A DNA stretch of 48,833 nucleotides from CAZOOK01 sp964581385 (GCA_964581385.1 CAZOOK010000039.1:1-48833), one strand, 5' to 3'. Shown: positions 26,619-36,087, counted from the first letter of the stretch. The notes: a model not told the origin generated them from the sequence alone. Numbers and translations are program-made.

Positions 26619-27476
26619 ATGAAAGCTGTCGAGCGGCTTACGCTGCGCGGATCGGGGCTTGATCTCGTCGCGAACGCCGTAGGCCCAGCGCATGCCGCCA
26701 CGCCGATCCTGTTCCTGCACGGTAGCGGGCAGACGCGGCAGAGCTGGGATCGTGCTCTCGACGAGGCGGCCAAGCGCGGCTACCGCGCAGTTGCGCTCGA
26801 TCTCAGAGGCCACGGCGACAGCAGCTGGTCACCCGACGGCGAATACACGCTCGACCGCTTCGCGGCCGATGTGCGTCAGGTCATCGAACAGATCGGCGGC
26901 GAACCGATTCTGGTCGGTGCTTCGCTGGGTGGACTCGTCAGCATGCTCATCGCCGCCGCGCCACCGCCGGTGGTGCGCGGGCTGGTGCTGGTGGACATCA
27001 CGCCACGCATCGAGATGAAGGGAGCGAAAGAGGTCATGACTTTTATGGACAGCGCACCCGATGGCTTCGCCTCGTTGGAAGAAGCGGCCGATGCCGTGGC
27101 GGCGTATCTGCCGCACCGGCAGCGCCCGAAAAGCACCGCTGGGTTGAAGCGCAATCTGCGCCTGCGCAACGGCCGCTACTACTGGCATTGGGATCCTGCC
27201 TTCATGCAGATGGGTCGGAACGCCGAATCCAAGTCCCAGTCACAAGGACCGAATCCGCTGGAGAACGCGGCGCGCGCGATCAAAGTCCCCACCTTGCTCG
27301 TGCGCGGTAGCCGCAGCCGCATCGTGAGCGACGCAAGCGCGCGCGAGTTTCTCGTGATGGTGCCCCATGCCGAGCTCATCGACATCGCCGATGCGCACCA
27401 TATGGTTGCCGGCGACGCCAACGATGCGTTCAACGATGCGGTATTCCGCTTCGTCGACAAGCTCGTCGGGCCCTGA
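26619..27476 (+). CDS. Alpha/beta-fold hydrolase
   Basis: About 285 residues from ATG 26619, which has GAGGAG seven bases upstream. Motifs are oxyanion FLHGSGQTRQSWD, AVALDLRGHGDSSWSPDGEY, nucleophile elbow VGASLGGLVS with the catalytic serine, and the catalytic histidine in ADAHHMVAGD near the C-terminus. It resembles ester or C-C bond hydrolases; the substrate is unknown. The downstream MFS gene begins 22 bp after it, so both are probably cotranscribed. Confidence 0.87.
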   Translation: MKAVERLTLRGSGLDLVANAVGPAHAATPILFLHGSGQTRQSWDRALDEAAKRGYRAVALDLRGHGDSSWSPDGEYTLDRFAADVRQVIEQIGGEPILVGASLGGLVSMLIAAAPPPVVRGLVLVDITPRIEMKGAKEVMTFMDSAPDGFASLEEAADAVAAYLPHRQRPKSTAGLKRNLRLRNGRYYWHWDPAFMQMGRNAESKSQSQGPNPLENAARAIKVPTLLVRGSRSRIVSDASAREFLVMVPHAELIDIADAHHMVAGDANDAFNDAVFRFVDKLVGP

Positions 27477-27498
27477 AGCGTTCGGGACAAGACGAGCC

Positions 27499-29169
27499 AT
27501 GGCTGACACCAGCAGCACGCCGCCGATCAGACGCTGGCAAATGCTGGAGCCGCTGCGCGAGCCCACGTTCCGCATGATCTGGGTGGCAAGCCTGCTATCC
27601 AACTTTGGTCAGCTGATTCAGGGCGTCGGCGCTGCGTGGGAAATGACCCGGCTCACCTCTTCGGCGACCATGGTGGCGCTGGTGCAAACCGCGATGATGC
27701 TGCCACTGATGCTGGTGGCGGTTCCGGCCGGCGCCATCGCCGATATGTTCGATCGGCGCAAGGTCGCACTGATCGGACTCTGCTTTGCAATGCTGTGCGC
27801 GGCCACGCTCGCGGTGCTGGGTTGGCTGGGGCTGGCCACGCCGTGGGTGCTGCTCGCCTTCTGCTCGTTGATCGGTACCGGCGTGGCGCTATACGGACCC
27901 GCGTGGCAAGCCTCGGTTCGAGAACAAGTCAACCCGGATCAATTGCTCGCCGCGGTCGCGCTGAGCTCGGTCAGCTACAACATCGCCCGCAGTTTCGGTC
28001 CGGCGCTGGGTGGCGTCATCGTCGCCACCGTGGGTGCTATGGCCGCATTTGCGGTCAATGCTGTGTTCTATGTGCCGTTGCTGGCCGCCTTCTTTTTCTG
28101 GAAGCGACAGCACGTTCCACCTCGCCTTCCGCCAGAGCGACTCCACCGCGCAATCGTCTCGGGTGTGCGCTATGCGATCCACTCGCCGCCGATCCGGACA
28201 GTCATGGTCCGCGCCTTCGCCTTCGGGCTTACCGCCGCCTCTACCTGGGCGCTCACACCGTTGGTCGCGCGTGATCTGCTCAAGGGCGATGCAAGCACTT
28301 ATGGCCTGCTGCTTGGAGCGCAGGGGGTGGGCTCGGTGATCGGTGCCATGCTGGTCGGCCAGGCACGGGAACGGCTGAAAGTCGAGCATGCGGTCTGTCT
28401 GTGCCTGATTCTTGGCGGTGCAACGGTTTTGCTGCTTGGCATGAGCCACAGTCTTGCGCTCAGCATCGCGCTGCTGGCGGTCACCGGTGCGTGCTATATG
28501 CTGCTGATTCCACTGTTCAATATCGGCGTGCAAATGTCCGCGCCGCGCTGGGTGAACGCGCGGGCGCTCGCCTGGTTCCAGTCCTCGCTTACCGGCGGAA
28601 TCGCGCTCGGTGCCTGGGTGTGGGGGCAGGCAGCCGTGCACTGGGGCGTGAGCAATGCGCTCATCGTTTCCGGAATCGCGATCATGCTGACGCCGTTGAT
28701 CAGTCTGGTTTTGCCCTTGCCGCATCTGCCGAAGGGCGAGGTCGAGGTCATCGGCATCGGCACTGAGCCGGAGGTCGCACTCGCGATCACCTCGCGCAGC
28801 GGTCCCATCGTCATCGAAATCGATTACCGCGTCGATCATGCCCAGGCCCGCCAGTTCTACGAGATCATGCTCAAACTACAGAGTGCACGGCAGAGAAACG
28901 GCGCATTCGACTGGTCGCTGTCGCGCGACATTGCCGATCCTGCAATTTGGACCGAGCGCTATCACTGTCCGACCTGGGCCGACTATCTTCATCTGCGCAC
29001 TCGCTTCACCACTGCCGACCGCGAGTTGCAGCTCATGGCCGATGCGTTTCACACCGCAGACCCTGGCGGGCGCGTGCGCCGTCGGCTGGAGCGGCCCTTC
29101 GGTTCCGTCCGCTGGCGCGCGGAGACACCCGATCCACATCGCGATCCGCTCAGCGTCTACACGCCATGA
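27499..29169 (+). CDS. MFS transporter (MFS_3 type) with C-terminal soluble domain
   Basis: ATG 27499 gives 556 residues. About the first 415 form 12 membrane segments of the MFS_3/EntS-like type, including VAVPAGAIADMFDRRKVAL (the conserved loop 2-3) and a central GAQGVGSVIGAM. Then comes a soluble tail of about 130 residues (PIVIEIDYRVDHAQARQFYE, DWSLSRDIADP, RFTTADREL) that resembles antibiotic-biosynthesis-monooxygenase-like domains seen in this family. It is probably an exporter or importer of a catabolic compound. A longer upstream frame overlaps the hydrolase gene and is rejected. Confidence 0.85.
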   Translation: MADTSSTPPIRRWQMLEPLREPTFRMIWVASLLSNFGQLIQGVGAAWEMTRLTSSATMVALVQTAMMLPLMLVAVPAGAIADMFDRRKVALIGLCFAMLCAATLAVLGWLGLATPWVLLAFCSLIGTGVALYGPAWQASVREQVNPDQLLAAVALSSVSYNIARSFGPALGGVIVATVGAMAAFAVNAVFYVPLLAAFFFWKRQHVPPRLPPERLHRAIVSGVRYAIHSPPIRTVMVRAFAFGLTAASTWALTPLVARDLLKGDASTYGLLLGAQGVGSVIGAMLVGQARERLKVEHAVCLCLILGGATVLLLGMSHSLALSIALLAVTGACYMLLIPLFNIGVQMSAPRWVNARALAWFQSSLTGGIALGAWVWGQAAVHWGVSNALIVSGIAIMLTPLISLVLPLPHLPKGEVEVIGIGTEPEVALAITSRSGPIVIEIDYRVDHAQARQFYEIMLKLQSARQRNGAFDWSLSRDIADPAIWTERYHCPTWADYLHLRTRFTTADRELQLMADAFHTADPGGRVRRRLERPFGSVRWRAETPDPHRDPLSVYTP

Positions 29170-29189
29170 GCGCCGGCGGGTTACTTGTG

Positions 29190-29230
29190 CTCAACAACGT
29201 TGTCGACCAATCATAGACAGCCCGTATAAT
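29190..29230 (+). promoter_or_regulatory. Thiolase promoter with operator
   Basis: CTCAACAACGTTGTCGAC (29190-29207) is an imperfect palindrome nearly equal to the mmsA operator. A perfect TATAAT lies at 29225-29230. The operator covers the expected -35 region (TGTCGA, 29201-29206), so transcription from about 29237 would be repressible. The thiolase GTG is at 29276 after GAGGAA. Confidence 0.6.
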
Positions 29231-29275
29231 TTCATTCATTTCACAGCTGCCCCGAATTAAATAGAGGAAATCAAA

Positions 29276-30529
29276 GTGTCCGAAGCATTCATCATCGACG
29301 CCGTGCGCACGCCGCGCGGCCTTGGCAAGCCGGGCAAAGGCGCCCTCGCTCATCTGCATCCTCAGCATCTGGCGGCGACGGTGCTCAAGGCGATTCAGGA
29401 GCGCAACGGCCTGAATACTGCGGATGTGGACGACGTGATCTGGGGAACCAGCGCGCAGAAGGGCATGCAGGGCGGCGACATGGGGCGTATGGCCGCGCTC
29501 GACGCCGGCTTCGATATCCGTGTCAGCGGCGTTACGCTGGACCGCTTCTGCGGCAGCGGCATCACCGCCGCAAGCCTCGCAGCGGCGCAGATCCGCTCCG
29601 GCATGGAGGATCTGATCATCGCCGGCGGTACCGAAATGATGTCGCTGATCACCGCGATTTCTCAGCAGGAAATGGCGGCCGGCCTCAAGCCGCTGTCCAT
29701 GGGCTCGGGCAATGCCCGGCTGCAGCGGAAGCATCCCCAATCGCATCAAGGTCTGTGCGCCGACGCCATCGCCTCGATGGAAGGCATCGGCCGCGAGGCG
29801 CTCGACGCCTTCGCGCTGGAGAGCCAGCAGCGCGCCGGCCGCGCGATCAAGAACGGGTACTTCGACCGGTCCATCGTTCCCGTGGTCGACGACGAGGGCA
29901 AGGTGGTTCTGGCGAAGGACGAACATCCGCGCCCGCAGACAACGGCTGCCGATCTGGCGGCGCTGAAGCCCAGCTTCGCGCAGATCGCCGACATGCCGTC
30001 GAACAGCAGTGGCACCACTTTCCGTCAGCTCATCAACCAGCGTTATCCCGATCTGAAGATCGAGCATTTCCATCACGCGGGCAATTCTTCAGGCGTGGTC
30101 GATGGCGCCGCGGCGCTGCTGATGGCATCCGAAAGCTACGCCCGCAAGCACGGGCTTAAGCCGCGCGCGCGCGTGGTGGCCACGGCCAACATGGGCGACG
30201 ATCCCACTCTGATGCTGAACGCCCCGGTGCCAGCGGCGAAGAAAGTGCTGGCCAAGGCCGGCCTCACCAAGGACGACATCGACCTATGGGAAGTGAACGA
30301 GGCCTTCGCTGTGGTGCTCGAGAAGTTCATCCGCGATCTGCGCCTGAATCGTGACAAGGTCAACGTGAACGGCGGCGCCATCGCGCTCGGCCATCCGATC
30401 GGCGCCACCGGCGCGGTTCTGATCGGCACCGTGCTCGATGAGCTGGAGCGGCGAGATCTCAAGCGTGCGCTGATCACTATGTGTGCAGCAGGCGGCATGG
30501 CTCCGGCCATCATCATCGAGCGCGTCTGA
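29276..30529 (+). CDS. Thiolase (acetyl-CoA acyltransferase)
   Basis: The 417-residue thiolase has the acyl-accepting cysteine in LDRFCGSGITAAS (Cys92), the N-terminal FIIDAVRTPRG, and VNVNGGAIALGHPIGATGA with the active-site histidine. The second cysteine is in ITMCAAGGMAPA. All catalytic residues are present, so it should cleave 3-oxoacyl-CoA with CoA. The start is GTG preceded by GAGGAA. It has its own promoter and operator shared with the mmsA operon, which points to the same catabolic regulon. Confidence 0.93.
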   Translation: MSEAFIIDAVRTPRGLGKPGKGALAHLHPQHLAATVLKAIQERNGLNTADVDDVIWGTSAQKGMQGGDMGRMAALDAGFDIRVSGVTLDRFCGSGITAASLAAAQIRSGMEDLIIAGGTEMMSLITAISQQEMAAGLKPLSMGSGNARLQRKHPQSHQGLCADAIASMEGIGREALDAFALESQQRAGRAIKNGYFDRSIVPVVDDEGKVVLAKDEHPRPQTTAADLAALKPSFAQIADMPSNSSGTTFRQLINQRYPDLKIEHFHHAGNSSGVVDGAAALLMASESYARKHGLKPRARVVATANMGDDPTLMLNAPVPAAKKVLAKAGLTKDDIDLWEVNEAFAVVLEKFIRDLRLNRDKVNVNGGAIALGHPIGATGAVLIGTVLDELERRDLKRALITMCAAGGMAPAIIIERV

Positions 30530-30591
30530 GACATTGTCTTCCTCGCCGCACCGGCGGGAGCCGGCTATTGCGACGATGAATGGGAATATTG

Positions 30592-31701
30592 ATGAAGAAG
30601 CTGCGAGTTGGAATTGTCAGCGCGAACTGGGGCGCCTTCGCCCACCTTCCGGGATGGCGCGCTGTGCCGGGTATCGAAGTGGTAGGCATCTGCACTTCGC
30701 GACAGGAGACCGCCGAAGCCGCGGCCAAGAAATTCGGAATTGAGCACGCTTTCTGGGACGCGGCGGCGATGACCGCCGATCCGGACATCGACATCGTCGA
30801 TTGCGGCACGCGGCCGAGCATCCGGCACCCGATGGTGCTGTCGGCGCTGCGCAATGGAAAGCACGTTTATAACGCCATTCCATTCGCTGCCGATATCGAT
30901 CGGGCACGCGAGCTACGCGATGCTTGGACCGCGAGCGGCAGAGTCGCAATCGTCGACGCTTTCTCGCAGTGGCTGCCGGCACACCGGCTGGCCAGAGAGA
31001 TGATCGATGACGGCTTCCTGGGTCAGCCATTCGCGGGCACCTGCATTTTCAATCTGGGGTTGTTCAATCAGCCTCATCCACACTTTCCGTATAACTGGTT
31101 CTGGCAGGCGGGACTCGGTGTCTCCGCGATGCGCAATCTCGGCAGCCATGCGCTGCACATGCTCATCTTCCTGTTCGGTGAGATCGAGGAATTGGTTGCG
31201 CATGATGGCCAGCTGCTGAAGGAATGGCGCTTTCCGGACGGTAATGTGCTGAAGCCCGAAACCAACGACTTCGCCAACCTGCTGCTGCGCTTCAAGAACG
31301 GCATGGTCATCCAGTTGCAGGTGTCCTGGAGCGCGACGCTAACACCAGGCTGGACCCTGGAGGCCTTCGGCAGCAAGGGCCGTTTCGTGGCAAGGGCGCC
31401 CAGTTTTCCCACCAGCCGCGATACCACGCTGCAAGCCGGTACACTGGGTGGGGCCGGGATAGAAAAAGTCGAGATTCCAAAACGATTGCTGAAAACACCC
31501 GAGGTCGGGATCGATTCCGAAGTGGAGCCGAATGCTTCGCATCCGATGGCGCTGTCGATGAATCGGATGGTTCAGGCGATACGCGGCGACGGCCAGGCCA
31601 GTCCGGATTTCGAGCAGGCATGGACAGTCGAGCGCGTGCTGGAAGCAGCGCGCCGCTCCGCGCAAGAACGGCGCTGGGTGCGGATCGGGGAAATTAGCTA
31701 A
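30592..31701 (+). CDS. Gfo/Idh/MocA-family oxidoreductase
   Basis: About 369 residues from ATG 30592 (an alternative ATG lies at 30580). The N-terminal Rossmann domain has LRVGIVSANWGAFAHLPGW, and HPMVLSALRNGKHVYNAIPFA replaces the usual EKP motif, so the typical catalytic lysine is missing there. The C-terminal domain has FNLGLFNQPHPHFPYNWFW and LGSHALHMLIFLFGE. The family oxidises or reduces sugars and other polyols with NAD(P). The missing lysine suggests a different substrate or mechanism. It follows thiolase by 62 bp and may share its operon. Confidence 0.8.
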   Translation: MKKLRVGIVSANWGAFAHLPGWRAVPGIEVVGICTSRQETAEAAAKKFGIEHAFWDAAAMTADPDIDIVDCGTRPSIRHPMVLSALRNGKHVYNAIPFAADIDRARELRDAWTASGRVAIVDAFSQWLPAHRLAREMIDDGFLGQPFAGTCIFNLGLFNQPHPHFPYNWFWQAGLGVSAMRNLGSHALHMLIFLFGEIEELVAHDGQLLKEWRFPDGNVLKPETNDFANLLLRFKNGMVIQLQVSWSATLTPGWTLEAFGSKGRFVARAPSFPTSRDTTLQAGTLGGAGIEKVEIPKRLLKTPEVGIDSEVEPNASHPMALSMNRMVQAIRGDGQASPDFEQAWTVERVLEAARRSAQERRWVRIGEIS

Positions 31702-31710
31702 CGGCAAAGG

Positions 31711-31743
31711 CGCGCCGGCGTCTGCTCAATCACAGCCGGCGCG
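31711..31743. terminator. GC-rich hairpin between convergent genes
   Basis: CGCGCCGGC (31711-31719) and GCCGGCGCG (31735-31743) pair perfectly over nine bases with a 15-base loop. It sits between the stops of the Gfo/Idh and HSD10-type genes but has no T-run, so it is only a possible bidirectional terminator. Confidence 0.4.
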
Positions 31744-31809
31744 GCGCTGCTATCACTGAAGTGGTTCTAGAGAACGGCCAGTGGTGCCGACCATTCATAT
31801 CAACACCGT

Positions 31810-32589
31810 TCAGCGCGGCTGCATCCGGATGGCGCCATCGAGCCGCACGGTTTCGCCGTTGATATAGCCGTTGCGGACAATTTCCATTGCCATGCTGGCA
31901 TATTCTTCCGCGCGGCCAAGGCGCTGCGGGAACGGCACCATTGCGCCCAGCGCTTCCAGCATCTGCGGGGTCGCGCGCGCCATTGCGGGCGTCTGGAAGA
32001 TGCCCGGCTGGATGGTGTTGACGCGGATACCTTCTCGCGCCAGATCACGCGCGATGGTGAGCGTCATGCCGACGATGGCGGCCTTCGCCGCGGAGTAAGC
32101 GGCCTGTCCCATCTGTCCTTCAGTGGCGGCGGCCGAGGCAGTGTTGACCATCGCGCCGCGCTCGCCGTCGATCGGATCGAGCGTCATCATGCCCGCGGCG
32201 GCGCGCGTGATGCAGCGGAAAGTCCCGACAGTATTGAGGCGCAGTACCCATTCGAACTGATCGCTTGGAAAGATCTTGATCTCGCCGGTGGTCTTGTCGC
32301 GACGCGCAGTGGAAATCGCATTGCCACCGCCGGCGCAGCAGATCAGTGCGCGCTCCTGGCCCTGCGCCGCGCGTGCCTTGGCAAAGGCTTCGTCCACACT
32401 TTCGTCTGAAAGCACATCGCAGCGGCAGAAAACGGCGCCCGTTTCTGCGGCCGCCTTCTCCCCCGTCTCCGGGTTGAGATCAAAGATCGCGACTTTTGCT
32501 CCCGCGGCCCGAAGCGCTTTCACGGTCGCCAGCCCAAGGCCCGAAGCACCGCCGGTCACGACGGCGGCGAGTGAGGAATCAATTTTCAT
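31810..32589 (-). CDS. HSD10-type 3-hydroxyacyl-CoA dehydrogenase (SDR)
   Basis: About 259 residues from ATG 32589, preceded by GAGAG; an upstream extension to 32640 has no support. It has TGGASGLGLATVKAL for NAD binding, the HSD10-type insert after the fourth strand (STARRDKTTGEIKIF), NTASAAATEGQMGQAAYSAAKAA with the Ser-Tyr-Lys triad, and the tail NGYINGETVRLDGAIRM. This matches human HSD17B10-like enzymes that oxidise 3-hydroxy-2-methylacyl-CoA and short-chain hydroxyacyl-CoA. It fits branched-chain or side-chain degradation. Confidence 0.87.
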   Translation of the reverse strand: MKIDSSLAAVVTGGASGLGLATVKALRAAGAKVAIFDLNPETGEKAAAETGAVFCRCDVLSDESVDEAFAKARAAQGQERALICCAGGGNAISTARRDKTTGEIKIFPSDQFEWVLRLNTVGTFRCITRAAAGMMTLDPIDGERGAMVNTASAAATEGQMGQAAYSAAKAAIVGMTLTIARDLAREGIRVNTIQPGIFQTPAMARATPQMLEALGAMVPFPQRLGRAEEYASMAMEIVRNGYINGETVRLDGAIRMQPR

Positions 32590-33186
32590 TTTTGCTCTCT
32601 GGTACGAGTGGATTGCAGGCGGCACATGATGCATGGCCACGTTGGATTTTCAAGCGTAGCGGAGTGGGCATGATCTTGCATCGCGTCTCTATCAGTGACG
32701 CTGTGGCCTTGGGCAGTCCTTGAAGTGCGAAAGGCTGCCGCCGGCTCTGCCAATACTTCTGCATGCTGACCGCGTTCCCCGGCGGCAAATCGATCCTATA
32801 TGAGCACCGATGCTGGCACTTTTGCTCGAATCCACGGCAACCGTGTGGATTATTCATACGCATCGCCGCAGTTCGTGTGCGTAGTGACAAATATCCGTGC
32901 GTAAACAGGCAAATATCCATTCCCAAATGTGATATTCATACTGCAGCATGAGTTTCGATGGCAACAGTAGCGTTGATTAATCAGCATTGTTGATTAATAC
33001 TGAGAATGTGACCATTATGTCGCGGGGATAGGATCGCGCAGCGACGCGCTGGTGATGGGGGAGTTTTGTGTACAGGCTGTGACAATTTCGTAGCCACAGT
33101 AGTAACCCACACTTCTACAACTGCGAACTCGGCTCTGCACGGCCAGAATTCGGTGTGCGGCGAATTTCAAACTTGAGGAGAGATGT
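32590..33186. other. 597-bp control region before the TonB receptor
   Basis: No gene is seen. CAAATATCC occurs twice (about 32888 and 32910) as a near direct repeat. GTTGATTAAT is repeated at 32972-32981 and 32990-32999. From 33001 to 33186 lies a long leader without obvious structure, ending in GAGGAG before the receptor ATG. Confidence 0.5.
32973..33001 (+). promoter_or_regulatory. Candidate promoter of the TonB receptor gene
   Basis: TTGATT (32973-32978), a 16-bp spacer and TAATAC (32995-33000) give a plausible sigma-70 promoter. The spacer carries ATTAATCA...TGATTAAT inverted arms and TCAGCATTGTTGA, which partly resembles the mmsA/thiolase operator. The link to that regulon is weak. Confidence 0.4.
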
Positions 33187-36048
33187 ATGAAAAAGGGCGT
33201 GGTCGCTGCAACAATGACCATGGCTGCCAGCTTGGGACTGGGCGGTCCTCTGGCCGCCGTGGCAAAGACCCATCACCAGCAGCAGAATGCAGGCGCTCCC
33301 GCCGCAGCTCCTGAAACAGAGCCGCAAACTATCGAGTTCGCACCTGCCCCAGCCAAACCAAAAGCCCCGAGCAGCGACCCGCAGCAAGATGCCGCCGTGC
33401 CACCTGTCGCTACCTCAGAAGCGACAGCGGTAGCGCAGGCCCCTGAAGTCGCTCCTACTACTCCTGAAGCTCCACAACCCACTCCTTCTCCCGATGGGGC
33501 GACGTCAGCGCAGGCCCCTGAAGCCACCCCCGCTGCTCCTGAAGCTGCACAACCCGCTCCTTCTCCCGAAGGGGCAACGGCGGCGCAGGGCTCTGAAGGC
33601 GCCCCCGCTCCTGAAGCTTCGCAAGCCGCTCCTCCTCCGGAAGCGGCAGCACCGGGCCCTGAAGCCGCCCCTGCTCCTGGAGCTCCGCCAGCAGCCGCTG
33701 AGCAGACCGGGGGGATCGAAACAGTGGTTGTGACCGCGCGGCGTACCGCGGAAAATCTGCAGAAGGTGCCGGTTGCCATCTCCGCATTCAGCGATAAGGA
33801 CCTGGCGCGCGAGAACATCACCACCGGACAGGATCTCGCTGGCCGCGTACCGTCCTTGGTCATCAACTCGAACAGCCAGGGACGCAACACGGAAACGCCG
33901 ACCATCCGCGGCCAGGGCGCGACCTTCGGTGCCAGCCCCGGCGTGATCATGTATTACGCCGAAGTCCCGCTGCCGTCCGACCAGATCAGCAACGGCCAGG
34001 GCGGCCCCGGAAAATTCTTCGATCTGTCCAATCTCCAGATTTTGAAAGGCTCGCAAGGAACGCTGTTTGGACGCAACACGACCGGTGGCGCGCTGCTGCT
34101 GGAGCCGCATAAGCCAGACGCGTACTACTCAGCGTCAGTCAAGGGGGAAGCGAGCAATTTTCAGGGCAAGGGTGTGGAAGGGATCGTCAACGTGCCCGTC
34201 GTCGAAGACAAGCTGTTCCTGCGCCTGGCCACGAAGTTTTACGAGCGCAAGGGGTTCACCAAAGACGCCGTAACCGGCGAGGATTACGACAACAAGGGCT
34301 ACCGCACCATGCGCATGGGCCTGATGTGGAAACCGGCGGACGGAATTCAGAACTACCTGCTGGGCTACTACACGCACAGTGCGGACAATGGTACTTCGCA
34401 GGTTCTTGAGCAGATCAACAACCAGCCGCAAACGGTTTCATTCCCAATTACCATTGCGGGGACAACGTATAACCCCGCGATTACGCTTAAGTTGGGGTGC
34501 GTATTTGCAGCTGCTGCTGGGGGCACCGTCAATAGAGCGACCATTAATAACTGCGGACAAGATGTGCTTACTGCGCAACAAGCCCGAGGTGTTCGATCGG
34601 TTGAGCTGAGTACCCCCCCGGACGACATTCTCGACACACAGGCGTTGATCGACAGCTTCAGCTACGAGCTTAACGATCTGATCACCTTGCGCAACATCGG
34701 TAGCTACTCGCTCTACAAGCACACCTATAAGTGGGACATTGATGGCTCGTCGTTAGCCCTCAATGACATCAGTTCGCCGAGCGACACCGATTCCTCCAAT
34801 ATCGCCACGTATACGGAAGAGGCGCAGCTTCAAGGTAATTTCTTCAACCATAGCCTCAAGTTTGTGGGCGGCACCTACTACGAGTATTTGGCGCCGCAAG
34901 GAACCGAGCAGAATTCAGCGATAAGCTTCGGTGTGGCGAATACCCGCCAGAACTTTAGTATCAGCCGCCGCTCATATGGACCTTATGCCCAGGGTACCCA
35001 GGACATGGGAGCAATATTAGACGCGTTGGATGGGTTGAACACCACCCTCGGCATTCGCTACAGCATCGACGATCAAGACGGCGAGGCTCAAACTCAGACC
35101 TTCCTTCCCGCGGGCACCACCCCAATCATTCCTGGCGACGTGCATGGTGCCAGAGTTAAGAGCGAGGCAATCACCTATACAGCGGGCGTAGACTATAAGA
35201 TTCCCACCACCTTGCTCTACGGCAAGATCAGCCATGGCTACAAGGCTGGTGGCTTTTCACCCATTGCGGTCAATCCGGACAACTACACGTTCAAACCGGA
35301 ATTCGTCATGAACTACGAAATCGGCAATAAGTCCGATTTCAGAATTGGCGACATGCCCTTCCGCGTGAACTCGGCGCTTTACTACACCGATTACACGAAC
35401 ATGCAGAGGACAGCGGGAGACAGCTATCACGGTGCGTTCGGCGGCGCCACCTATACCGCCGGCAGTGCGGCGATTATGGGCTTTGAAACGGATGCCACCG
35501 TGCAGCCGTTCGACGGCTTTACCGTGACCGCAAATTATTCCTACACCTACGGTAAATACAACACATTCGACATAAAGTACACATCGATGTACGGCATTGC
35601 GACCGTTGATTGTACGGGTCAGACGGTGAAAAGCAGCACGGCGACAACCACCACACATATTGACCTCGCGTGCGTCCCGTTCCAGTTCACCCCGAGGCAT
35701 CAGGCCAGCGTTTCCATGCGCTATCAAGTGCCGGTGGATGAAGCCCTTGGCAAGATGGACGGATCGGTCACCTATTCGTTTACAGACCGCCAGTACTCGT
35801 CGGCGACCTCGCAACCGAAAGATGAACCGGGCGCCTGGCTTGGTGCCTATGGAATCCTGAACGCCGGATTCGGCTGGAGCGGCATCTATGGCTCGGCGTT
35901 TGATCTGCAGCTCTTCGGTGCCAACCTGACCGATCGCACGTATCGCCTTTCCAACAGCAACGAATGGAACGTCTTCTTCTTCCAGAGTTCGATTTATGGC
36001 GAGCCTCGTACCTTCGGCATGTCGCTCGGGTATCACTGGGATAAATGA
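33187..36048 (+). CDS. TonB-dependent outer-membrane receptor with Ala/Pro repeat region
   Basis: The 953-residue receptor has signal peptide MKKGVVAATMTMAASLGLGG. A region of about 140 residues rich in Ala, Pro and Glu follows (35-175), with 25-residue tandem repeats at 85-109 and 110-134 and a decayed third copy. The TonB box VVVTARR (about 180) and the plug come next (VPVAISAFSDKDL, LAGRVPSLVI, LQILKGSQGTLFGRNTTGGA). The 22-strand barrel ends SLGYHWDK, without the usual terminal aromatic residue. Such receptors import large or hydrophobic compounds using TonB energy. Location in a catabolic cluster suggests substrate uptake. GAGGAG precedes the ATG. Confidence 0.92.
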   Translation: MKKGVVAATMTMAASLGLGGPLAAVAKTHHQQQNAGAPAAAPETEPQTIEFAPAPAKPKAPSSDPQQDAAVPPVATSEATAVAQAPEVAPTTPEAPQPTPSPDGATSAQAPEATPAAPEAAQPAPSPEGATAAQGSEGAPAPEASQAAPPPEAAAPGPEAAPAPGAPPAAAEQTGGIETVVVTARRTAENLQKVPVAISAFSDKDLARENITTGQDLAGRVPSLVINSNSQGRNTETPTIRGQGATFGASPGVIMYYAEVPLPSDQISNGQGGPGKFFDLSNLQILKGSQGTLFGRNTTGGALLLEPHKPDAYYSASVKGEASNFQGKGVEGIVNVPVVEDKLFLRLATKFYERKGFTKDAVTGEDYDNKGYRTMRMGLMWKPADGIQNYLLGYYTHSADNGTSQVLEQINNQPQTVSFPITIAGTTYNPAITLKLGCVFAAAAGGTVNRATINNCGQDVLTAQQARGVRSVELSTPPDDILDTQALIDSFSYELNDLITLRNIGSYSLYKHTYKWDIDGSSLALNDISSPSDTDSSNIATYTEEAQLQGNFFNHSLKFVGGTYYEYLAPQGTEQNSAISFGVANTRQNFSISRRSYGPYAQGTQDMGAILDALDGLNTTLGIRYSIDDQDGEAQTQTFLPAGTTPIIPGDVHGARVKSEAITYTAGVDYKIPTTLLYGKISHGYKAGGFSPIAVNPDNYTFKPEFVMNYEIGNKSDFRIGDMPFRVNSALYYTDYTNMQRTAGDSYHGAFGGATYTAGSAAIMGFETDATVQPFDGFTVTANYSYTYGKYNTFDIKYTSMYGIATVDCTGQTVKSSTATTTTHIDLACVPFQFTPRHQASVSMRYQVPVDEALGKMDGSVTYSFTDRQYSSATSQPKDEPGAWLGAYGILNAGFGWSGIYGSAFDLQLFGANLTDRTYRLSNSNEWNVFFFQSSIYGEPRTFGMSLGYHWDK

Positions 36049-36087
36049 GTCGATAAGCATTACCTGATCGCAAAAAGCGGTAACAGC

